NCBI RefSeq assembly: GCF_001269885.1
Contig: NZ_LHVH01000017.1
Coordinates: 1,076,940 to 1,140,939 of the forward strand
Reading direction: 5' to 3'
DNA: 64,000 bases
From: Pseudomonas kilonensis
GTDB lineage: Bacteria > Pseudomonadota > Gammaproteobacteria > Pseudomonadales > Pseudomonadaceae
Below the pieces are notes generated by a model, which saw nothing but the letters and a program-made list of their open reading frames with translations, had not been told where the DNA came from and made no database searches. How positions within the stretch are numbered: the stretch's first letter is position 1; each line of letters begins with the position of its first letter. A program made the position numbers and the translations under genes. Below are positions 53,901-60,462 of the stretch, in pieces.

Positions 53901-54695
53901 ACTGTGCTGCACAACGTCGGCAACGTCCTCAACAGCGTGAACGTATCGGCAGAACTGGTCAGCAGCCAGATGCGCACCTCCAAAGCCCAGGGGCTGGGCA
54001 AGGTGGCGCAAATGATGAACGAACACGTCCATGACCTGAGCGATTTTCTCACCAAAGACCACAAGGGAAAGATGTTGCCTGATTACCTGCTCAAGCTGGC
54101 GAAAGTGGTGGCGCAAGAGCAGCAGGGCATCATCGAAGAACTCGAACAACTCACCAAGGGCATTGACCAGATCAAAACCATTGTCGCTGCCCAGCAGTCC
54201 TATGCCGTTGCTGTCAGTATTGTTGAGACAGTGCCGGTCGCAGAGTTGATCGACGATGCCTTGCGCATGAGTGCTGGATTACTGGCGCGCGAGGAGGTGA
54301 CGGTGGTCAAGGACATTGCCGACTTGCCCCTGCTGCCGCTGGACCGGCACCGGATGCTGCTGATCCTGGTGAACCTGATCAACAATGCCAAGCAGGCGTT
54401 GGACGGCGTGATCGATCGCAGCCGATGCGTCACGTTCAGCGCGTCCCTCGCTGACGGGGCAGTATTGCGTATCACGGTGGCCGACAACGGTAATGGGATT
54501 GCGCCTGAGCACCTGGCGCGGATCTTTTCCCATGGTTTCACGACGCGCAAAGACGGTCACGGTTTTGGCCTGCACAGTTGCGCGCTGGCCGCACAGGAAA
54601 TGGGGGGCAGCTTGAGCGTGCGCAGCGACGGGGCAGGACAGGGCGCAACCTTTGTCCTCGATATTCCCCTTGAGGCGCCGCCGAGTAAGCGGTGA
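50976..54695 (+). CDS. Hybrid sensor with two kinase modules (TM-HAMP-HK-REC-HK)
   Basis: 1239 residues. TM1 at ~14-35 (VAALVFLMLVVSLVNLYGL), a ~390-residue helical periplasmic domain, and TM2 near residue 425-445. HAMP follows, then HisKA with His562 (FVATVSHELRTPL) and ATPase boxes NLVSNAIKFTPAGG and GTGIGLALVKDLVKLMGGE. A receiver has Asp885 (VVVSDVMMPKLDG). The C-terminal ~260 residues hold a second kinase: MAEIATTVLHNVGNVLNSVN, then LVNLINNAKQALDG and HGFTTRKDGHGFGLHSCALA. Such HNVGN modules occur in soluble kinases. The large periplasmic part and adjacent binding-protein gene point to ligand sensing through that protein. No response regulator gene is adjacent. Confidence 0.9.
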   Translation: MLTFKSSTDRPIAVRIGLAVAALVFLMLVVSLVNLYGLRGMVRAVDSASHSAEILASVNGATGRVENFIATRDQESLSQAEGMVATAIAGLTAIPVAEAQSLKGSLQRLAAAIATLRAATLTMDGETENMTAHYGRMREATILVEQGIADGLKGVDARAAEHEARVSNIESAHRILDILRNGERIIIANVAKMLVTGNGAAATAARNASAALAPVVEQLRELMTAPQERENVDQLATAVAAVSLAVGHLGEAPKLRGGEALRQLVAVGDVVERLEAMLAEVEGQVVHDASDIQAATGLLNNAAALSKRFAERVATLEAQTLSFRLSPSAEVAGSVGGILDELTRLSRVLPSSVGLQAKATPLTVTDQIAGYRAAFARFHQASNALSGARDQVRNEARSAGLLVARFAGQARSDALIHNDRGMLATIVAGTVAILLAGAIAWSTSRFIAQPIVALASVMRRLAAGDLNAEIASAERGDEIGIMTRAVRVFQENALRIRVLEAEAEAERQQVQASLERMVAERTDTLHHQTEVLEAQAIELIQARNQAETANQAKSDFVATVSHELRTPLTLILAPLEQLSAATTPPADWHVQVDRAQRNALRLMNRVNDILDFSKAEAGKFELCPMPVDLNKTVGVLAEDAAMVAEGKGCTLTCSIDPTLGTVFLDPRHFEKILLNLVSNAIKFTPAGGTVHLAVTAIDGERFELAVQDSGIGIAPDKLPLLFQRFSQIDNSATRHYSGTGIGLALVKDLVKLMGGEVGVNSEPGQGSCFFVRLPLGAEQNTVPPETSNMHERSSPSTASTTEQRHLRFDDGRLGSRNDRAPMDDAEAQHSEHALRSNVLVVDDSPEMLGYLRELLRDDYSVVTATDGEQAWALLQRQPIDVVVSDVMMPKLDGFGLTARIKASAGFAHLPVILVTARGGSEACVSGLESGADDYIAKPFSPLELKARVRAALRMSQVQTELNAKSRQAGMAEIATTVLHNVGNVLNSVNVSAELVSSQMRTSKAQGLGKVAQMMNEHVHDLSDFLTKDHKGKMLPDYLLKLAKVVAQEQQGIIEELEQLTKGIDQIKTIVAAQQSYAVAVSIVETVPVAELIDDALRMSAGLLAREEVTVVKDIADLPLLPLDRHRMLLILVNLINNAKQALDGVIDRSRCVTFSASLADGAVLRITVADNGNGIAPEHLARIFSHGFTTRKDGHGFGLHSCALAAQEMGGSLSVRSDGAGQGATFVLDIPLEAPPSKR

Positions 54696-54712
54696 ACACC
54701 GAGCCGCGGATG

Positions 54713-55786
54713 CTACTGGTCGACGGACGATAGGCTGCGATGGGCGTCGGCCGCCTCGGCCGGCATGACGCCCGCCCTTGGCCACAACAGCGCGGCCAGG
54801 CCAACGGCATAGACAACCGCAAACAGCACGTAGGCGATACGGGTGGAAAACAGCTGGGGCGTTTCCGTCGGCAACGGTGATACACCAAGCCCGAACAGAA
54901 TAAGGAAGGTCATGAGCCCCCCGCCGAATACTTTGCCAGCGGTGTTACCGATGGCGGCTTTGCCGGCAAACAGCAGGCTTACCAGCAGCAGGATCAGCGC
55001 CACCAGCCACAGGGTCGGCCGCAGTTCGAACAGCGTAAAGGCCAGGGAAGCCACCACCCCGCCCAGCAGGTTGACCATCACCAGGCCAAGGGCGGTGCGG
55101 CTGCTCATGCCTAGCGAAAACTGGCTAAGCAACGAGGCCACCGTGATGGGGACGACCATCGCCGTGGCCAGCCGCGGGGCGCTCAGGCACAGGGCAACCA
55201 TGGCCAGCAGAATCGCCGCGCTGGCCATGGCCTGGTGAATCACCAGCGTCAGCTCGCGCGGCTGTGCGATTTGCTGGTCGGTGTATTCACCAGCAGGGTC
55301 GGGCAGCAGCGCATGGGCGCCCCAAGTCAGCAGCAATCCCAGGCTGACCGCCTTGACCAGCACTAGCACGATGGACTCGCCCAGATCGCGCTGCACGATA
55401 TCGAGCATCGGTACCACAATGGCAATGACCAGCATCAGCGCCGGCCCCGCGCCGCCCTGTTGTTGGCCTTGCGCGGTAAAACAGGCGAAATAAAACAGCC
55501 ACAGCACCGGCAGGAGCACCCACGGCCGCTCACCGAGCATGCCGGTCATACACACCAGCAGTGCGCCGGTCAGCAGACTCACCAGCAACGTTATCAATCC
55601 CTGAGACAACGCTGGTGCGCGGCGGCTGGCCAAGAGGAACTGGATGGCGAACAAGGGCGCGAGAAAAGGCAGGATGTCGCCCAGGACCAGACCCGTGCAC
55701 AAGCCTACGGTCGCTGCCAGGGCGACGCGCAATCCCTGGCGTTTTATCCGCAGCAGCTCCAGCGCAGCTTGCCCATCAATTGACAT
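54713..55786 (-). CDS. DUF2955/FUSC-type inner-membrane efflux protein
   Basis: 357 residues with about ten membrane helices (LRVALAATVGLCTGLVLGDI, LITLLVSLLTGALLVCMTGM, LLGGVVASLAFTLFELRPTL). It resembles the YccS/FUSC and AaeB-like carriers that work with an HlyD-family adaptor. Its start overlaps the HlyD gene end by 11 bases. Likely role: export of aromatic acids or other toxic organics. It converges on the sensor kinase gene with 17 bp between the stops. Confidence 0.82.
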   Translation of the reverse strand: MSIDGQAALELLRIKRQGLRVALAATVGLCTGLVLGDILPFLAPLFAIQFLLASRRAPALSQGLITLLVSLLTGALLVCMTGMLGERPWVLLPVLWLFYFACFTAQGQQQGGAGPALMLVIAIVVPMLDIVQRDLGESIVLVLVKAVSLGLLLTWGAHALLPDPAGEYTDQQIAQPRELTLVIHQAMASAAILLAMVALCLSAPRLATAMVVPITVASLLSQFSLGMSSRTALGLVMVNLLGGVVASLAFTLFELRPTLWLVALILLLVSLLFAGKAAIGNTAGKVFGGGLMTFLILFGLGVSPLPTETPQLFSTRIAYVLFAVVYAVGLAALLWPRAGVMPAEAADAHRSLSSVDQ

Positions 55787-56906
55787 AATTCAGCCAGGCG
55801 CCCAGGCGTGTCATAAATGCCCCTAGCGCGTTAGTCATGCGGTTGTCATCGGTGTAGATCACCACGGTCACTTGCGAGCCGTATCGCGGGCCGATCGGGT
55901 GCGGTTCCTCCACGAGCAGGCGCACCGGAAAGCGCTGCGGGTCGCGCACCCAACCACTCTCGTTGCGCACCGAGGGCAGGGCGGAGTTGCTGCTATCCTG
56001 TTGCGCGACACCCCAGCCGACGCTTTCAACGCGGCCCTTGAACACGCGGCCTGGCAATACATCGAACACCAGTTCCGCCGGGTCGTCAGCCTGCACATGC
56101 TCCAGGCTGTTTTCCTTGAAGGCGGCAGACACCCATACGGTGCCTCTGTCGATGAAGGTCAGTGCCGGTTGGCCAGCGCTGACGACCTGACCCACGGCGA
56201 GCTGGAGATGGGTAATCACGCCATCGGCGGGTGCAATGACTTCGGTACGCACCAGGTCGAGCCGGGCTTTTTCCAGTGCGGCCAGGGCTTGCTTGAATTG
56301 CGGGTTGTCGTTGCCTTTGGGCCCTAATTGCTGACGCGCCCGCTCCAGGTCGGCTTGGGCTTTGCTCACGGCCGCCTCGGCGGAGCTCAGCGAGGCCTTG
56401 GCTTCATCCTGGCGCGCCGGGGCGAACACACCGCGCTCGACCAATTGGTTCACCCGCCGGGCTTGCTCGCGTATGTTGTCACGCTGCGCGCGCGCCGACA
56501 CCAGCTGTGCCTGGGCGGCATCCACCGAGGCGGTGCTGGCACCCAACGCCTGGCCGGTTTCTTCCAGCCGCGCTTCAGCCTCGCTGACGACAAGCTTGTA
56601 GGGTTGCGGGTCGATACGAAACAGCACCTGGCCAGTCTTCACCCGGGCATTGTCGAGCACCGCAATTTCTGTCACACGACCACCTACCTCGGCAGCCATT
56701 TGCACGACATAGGCTTGCACCACGGCTTGCGACGTCGAGGGCGTGCGTCGTTCCATAAAAATGGAGAGGGTAAACAGCACGGCGATCAACACCGCCACAC
56801 CTAGTGCAATGCGCCGCAGCGGATTGGCTGGCGCAGGCTTTTCAGGAGGCGGTTCGGCTTGGCGCTCAGGCTCGACGGAAACGGGAGCGTTCTGTGTTTC
56901 GGGCAT
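55776..56906 (-). CDS. HlyD/EmrA-family membrane fusion protein
   Basis: 376 residues. One N-terminal membrane helix (LGVAVLIAVLFTLSIFMERR) after a proline-rich cytoplasmic tail. Then a lipoyl half (VVQAYVVQMAAEVGGRVTEI), a long alpha hairpin (~100-200) with alanine-rich coiled coil, the second lipoyl half (VIAPADGVITHLQLAVGQVV) and the beta barrel (VWVSAAFKENSLEHV). It links the inner-membrane carrier to an outer-membrane channel. It lies in one operon with the DUF2955 protein. Confidence 0.9.
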   Translation of the reverse strand: MPETQNAPVSVEPERQAEPPPEKPAPANPLRRIALGVAVLIAVLFTLSIFMERRTPSTSQAVVQAYVVQMAAEVGGRVTEIAVLDNARVKTGQVLFRIDPQPYKLVVSEAEARLEETGQALGASTASVDAAQAQLVSARAQRDNIREQARRVNQLVERGVFAPARQDEAKASLSSAEAAVSKAQADLERARQQLGPKGNDNPQFKQALAALEKARLDLVRTEVIAPADGVITHLQLAVGQVVSAGQPALTFIDRGTVWVSAAFKENSLEHVQADDPAELVFDVLPGRVFKGRVESVGWGVAQQDSSNSALPSVRNESGWVRDPQRFPVRLLVEEPHPIGPRYGSQVTVVIYTDDNRMTNALGAFMTRLGAWLNYVN

Positions 56907-56979
56907 ATCGGCACCTGTAAGTCATGGCGCTTCAAGAACAACCGACAGCGCGCCGGGGGGAGGCGATCCGGGCGTTGGC

Positions 56980-57498
56980 TCAGACCGGGTCGGAGGCAGT
57001 GACCCGTGCGGTTCGGATAAACAGCGCGCGCAATTTCTCCCAGAAATTGCCACCCAGTACAAAGAAGCTGCCAACCAACAGGGCATCGCCCAGCAGTTGC
57101 AATGCCCAGCTATTGGGGCGCAGACCGGGCGCGAGGGTGTCGACATAGGGTTCGAGAAAGGAACACACCAACGGCAAGCAGAACATCACCAGGCCAATAC
57201 GGTGGCGGGTGACGCTTACCTCTTGCTCGGCGTTGGGCACAAGGCCCGACACATAGCTGAATACATGCTGCTTGAGCTCTTGGAAACCCGCCTTGCCCAT
57301 CACGGCGATCACCAGCAGCAACAACACCTTGTTGATGATGAACAGGGCGCCGGTGATAGCGGCGATGGTGGAGCGGGGCACATCCGCGGCCGCTGCCAGT
57401 GGCACCAACAACCACAACGTGAGCATTAGACAAAGAATGGCGATGCCTAACTTGAAACGCCATTTCGCGGACGTTGCCGGAGACTGTGCCGTGGTCAT
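56980..57498 (-). CDS. Small membrane protein of the transporter-suffix type
   Basis: 172 residues with AAGG before the ATG. Four or five hydrophobic helices: FKLGIAILCLMLTLWLLVPL, ALFIINKVLLLLVIAVMG, IGLVMFCLPLVCSFLEPYVD, LLGDALLVGSFFVLGGNFWE. This matches small proteins that databases call transporter suffix domain proteins and that accompany efflux genes. It precedes the HlyD-DUF2955 pair on the same strand, with a 73-bp gap. Biochemical role unknown. Confidence 0.7.
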   Translation of the reverse strand: MTTAQSPATSAKWRFKLGIAILCLMLTLWLLVPLAAAADVPRSTIAAITGALFIINKVLLLLVIAVMGKAGFQELKQHVFSYVSGLVPNAEQEVSVTRHRIGLVMFCLPLVCSFLEPYVDTLAPGLRPNSWALQLLGDALLVGSFFVLGGNFWEKLRALFIRTARVTASDPV

Positions 57499-57637
57499 GC
57501 TGCCTTACCTTTCTTTGAACATTGTTATTGGTTGTGGTCTGGAGCGAAATTGAGCTTAGCAGCTGGATTGCCAACGCATTCAGTCGTGTCAGTTTTTCTG
57601 CGCATCCCCCCGATGCCTGCTCGATCTGACGGGAGCC

Positions 57638-58147
57638 TCAAAGGGGGATGTGGGTTGTCGACAAGACCTGGCGCAAGCCCATGAACGAGCGAATCTGGCG
57701 AACCCCGGGCAGGTAAAGCAATTGCTCCGCGTGGAGCCGGTTGAAACTGTTGCTGTCCTTGGTGCGCAGCAACATGAAGTAGTCGAACTCCCCCGTCACC
57801 ACATGGCACTCCATGCAGCCGGACACTTTTTGTGCGGCCGCCTCGAATGCGGCGAAGGATTCCGGTGTGGAGCGGTCCAGCACCACGCCGATCAAGACCA
57901 CCATCCCCGCATCCAGCGCTTCATTGTCCAACAGGGCGACGATGTTCTTGATCAGCCCGACCTGCTTGAGTCGTTCCACGCGCCTGAGGCAAGCCGGGGC
58001 ACTCAACTTCACCTTCTCTGCAAGCGCCACGTTGGAGATGGAGGCATCCCGTTGCAGGGCCTTGAGAATCGCGCGGTCGGTTCGATCCAGTGGCTGCGGC
58101 ACTGGGGCCGTAGCGCCCGGCTTCTTGTGAGTGTTTGTTGCTCGCAT
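57638..58147 (-). CDS. acdR: Lrp/AsnC-family regulator of ACC deaminase
   Basis: 169 residues from the ATG at 58147; a GTG four codons upstream is possible. DNA-binding domain: LDRTDRAILKALQRDASISN, ALAEKVKLSAPACLRRVERL. RAM domain: GVVLDRSTPESFAAFEAAAQ, TGEFDYFMLLRTKDSNSFNR. It is divergent from acdS across 199 bp, exactly the acdR-acdS arrangement known in P. sp. UW4, where AcdR activates acdS in response to ACC. The name rests on this context and family. Confidence 0.85.
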   Translation of the reverse strand: MRATNTHKKPGATAPVPQPLDRTDRAILKALQRDASISNVALAEKVKLSAPACLRRVERLKQVGLIKNIVALLDNEALDAGMVVLIGVVLDRSTPESFAAFEAAAQKVSGCMECHVVTGEFDYFMLLRTKDSNSFNRLHAEQLLYLPGVRQIRSFMGLRQVLSTTHIPL

Positions 58148-58346
58148 GTTGAATTCCACGCATTAAAAGTATGTTTGGTGTTACTTAATGGAAATTATGT
58201 TTTTCCAAGTGGCGGAAACTTGCAACACATATTTTTTGGATTCTTCTTAATATTGAACTCATCGAAGCCCCTCTGGAAAGAGCCTGGAATGCGGCCTTTT
58301 CCCTTTCGGTCTGGCGCTTGGATATCCCATATCAAGGAGCAGAGTC
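58148..58346. promoter_or_regulatory. acdR-acdS divergent promoter region
   Basis: 199 bp, AT-rich near the acdR side, where GGAAA-N7-TTTCC (about 58190-58206) is a small inverted repeat that could be an Lrp-type site. AAGGAG precedes acdS. Relatives carry Lrp, CRP and FNR boxes here; I cannot assign those by eye. Confidence 0.5.
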
Positions 58347-59363
58347 ATGAACCTGAATCGTTTTGAACGTTATCCATTGACCTTCGGTCCTTCGCCCATC
58401 ACGCCCTTGAAGCGCCTCAGTCAACATCTGGGGGGGAAGGTCGAGCTGTATGCCAAACGTGAAGACTGCAACAGTGGCCTGGCCTTTGGTGGGAACAAGA
58501 CACGCAAGCTCGAATACCTTATTCCTGAAGCGATCGAGCAAGGCTGCGATACGCTGGTCTCCATCGGCGGCATCCAGTCGAACCAGACCCGCCAGGTCGC
58601 TGCCGTCGCTGCCCACCTGGGCATGAAGTGCGTGTTGGTGCAGGAAAACTGGGTGAACTATTCCGACGCGGTGTATGACCGCGTCGGCAACATCGAGATG
58701 TCGCGGATCATGGGCGCTGACGTGCGGCTTGACGCCGCTGGCTTCGATATTGGCATTCGGCCAAGTTGGGAAAAGGCCATGAGCGATGTCGTGGAGCAGG
58801 GTGGCAAACCGTTTCCGATTCCGGCGGGTTGTTCCGAACACCCCTACGGCGGCCTCGGTTTCGTCGGCTTTGCCGAAGAAGTGCGGCAGCAGGAAAAAGA
58901 ACTGGGCTTCAAGTTTGACTACATCGTGGTCTGCTCGGTGACCGGCAGTACGCAGGCGGGCATGGTTGTCGGTTTCGCGGCGGACGGTCGTTCGAAGAAT
59001 GTGATTGGTATCGACGCTTCGGCCAAGCCGGAACAGACCAAGGCACAGATCCTGCGCATCGCCCGACACACGGCTGAGCTGGTGGAGCTGGGACGCGAGA
59101 TTACGGAAGAGGACGTGGTGCTCGATACGCGTTTCGCCTACCCGGAATATGGCTTGCCCAACGAAGGTACATTGGAAGCCATCCGACTGTGCGGCAGCCT
59201 TGAAGGTGTGCTGACAGACCCGGTGTACGAAGGTAAATCGATGCACGGCATGATTGAAATGGTCCGTCGTGGCGAATTCCCCGAAGGTTCCAAAGTGCTT
59301 TACGCACACTTGGGCGGGGCGCCGGCGCTGAACGCCTACAGCTTCCTGTTTCGTAACGGCTGA
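58347..59363 (+). CDS. acdS: 1-aminocyclopropane-1-carboxylate deaminase
   Basis: 338 residues, the exact length of Pseudomonas AcdS. All diagnostic residues are present by count: the PLP lysine Lys51 ([12 protein letters not shown]), nucleophile Ser78 ([10 protein letters not shown]), Tyr294, Glu295 ([12 protein letters not shown]) and Leu322 (YAHLGG). Glu295 and Leu322 distinguish true ACC deaminases from D-cysteine desulfhydrases. The enzyme cleaves ACC, the ethylene precursor of plants, into 2-oxobutyrate and ammonia in the cytoplasm. Expression is expected to depend on the divergent acdR. Confidence 0.96.
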
Positions 59364-59386
59364 GCGTAGAACTGCTTGGGGTTGCC

Positions 59387-59476
59387 TGTGGGAGCGAGCT
59401 TGCTCGCGATAGCGATTTGTCAGGTACCTCCGTAGGCACTGAACCAACGCAATCGCGAGCAAGCTCGCTCCCACAG
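59387..59476. repeat. REP pair (BIME) after acdS
   Basis: Two facing REP elements, TGTGGGAGCGAGCTTGCTCG at 59387 and the inverse copy to 59475, around a 37-base spacer. They are typical intergenic palindromes of fluorescent pseudomonads and may stabilise or end the acdS message. Confidence 0.88.
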
Positions 59477-59521
59477 GGGATTGTGTCAGCCAGGCTCAGG
59501 AATCACGCTGGGAGTACCACC

Positions 59522-59983
59522 ATGCATGCGATATCGCAGTCTGCAATCTGGGTGAAAGAACCGCTGGCGGATACCGGGGTCGTCATCGTGACCAGCGCCG
59601 CGTTGCCCCAGTACCTGATTGACAAGTTGCACATGGAAATCGACGACTGGGACCAGGTTGCTTACCTGGTGGTCCAGCAATCCAGGGCGTTTATGCTCGA
59701 CTGGTTGCAGTTTGGGTCCAACCCGATAGATGCAGCGCCGGCGACCACCTGCCGGGCCAGCCAACTGCTGCGCGGCGTATCCAAAGGCTGCTTTTTACTG
59801 GATGTCGAAGTCAGCCCGATACCCCGTCTCACCTGGCTGGGATCAGTCTGCGGTCACCCACTGCGTGTCCTCAAACTGGAAGACGTAGCCTCCCACGCAG
59901 CGATCGATAAACAGGTGGAAGAGATTTTATCGGTGACCCGGACACTGGTGAAAAGCGGCTTGCAAGAGCGTTGTTTCATCTAG
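59522..59983 (+). CDS. Hypothetical protein, 153 residues
   Basis: GGGAG precedes the ATG at 59522. An alpha/beta protein with VVIVTSAALPQYLIDKLHME early and KLEDVASHAAIDKQVEEIL late. No signal peptide or membrane helix. I do not recognise the family. The next gene and the E1 gene follow on the same strand, so it may be expressed with them. Confidence 0.7.
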   Translation: MHAISQSAIWVKEPLADTGVVIVTSAALPQYLIDKLHMEIDDWDQVAYLVVQQSRAFMLDWLQFGSNPIDAAPATTCRASQLLRGVSKGCFLLDVEVSPIPRLTWLGSVCGHPLRVLKLEDVASHAAIDKQVEEILSVTRTLVKSGLQERCFI

Positions 59984-60039
59984 CGAAAGTCATCGCCACA
60001 CACGCCTGAATTTATGACCCCAATGGAAAGGCCGCACTC

Positions 60040-60462
60040 ATGAGCCGATCTGCCGACTGTCGTTCTAAAACCACGAAGTGGATGCGTGAACCTTCGAGCT
60101 GTACCCGCATTGTTGTCATCGTGTCCGCAATTGACAGTGATCATATTGACCTGATGCATCATGGGTTCAGCTGTTTTGACAATATCGCGCTTGTGCAGGT
60201 TGAGCCTTCGGATACAGGGGCTGGCAGGTGCGTTGAAGTACACGTAGCGGGGTGTGACTACAGCTTTCTCGTTTGCGGTGAACTTGAAGAGTATCTATTG
60301 AACAATCTTTCCATTGGCAACCCGTGCATCTACCAGATAGGGCAAGACAGCTGGGCCGAGCGCTCCGTCATTGACGCGGTAGAGCAAGTCAAAAAACTCG
60401 CCCGATTGAGCTATTCGCGCCACCTTGAAGCGTTGCCTGACATTTGCAGGAGATGCCCATGA
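60040..60462 (+). CDS. Hypothetical protein, 140 residues, coupled to the E1 gene
   Basis: The stop overlaps the E1 start (ATGA), which argues that the gene is real and translated. It contains IVVIVSAIDSDHIDLMHHGF, the strand-rich CVEVHVAGCDYSFLVCGELE and DAVEQVKKLARLSYSRH. General shape (strand-helix near the N-terminus, amphipathic C-terminal helix) resembles the preceding 153-residue protein, and both may descend from one family. Function unknown. Confidence 0.7.
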   Translation: MSRSADCRSKTTKWMREPSSCTRIVVIVSAIDSDHIDLMHHGFSCFDNIALVQVEPSDTGAGRCVEVHVAGCDYSFLVCGELEEYLLNNLSIGNPCIYQIGQDSWAERSVIDAVEQVKKLARLSYSRHLEALPDICRRCP

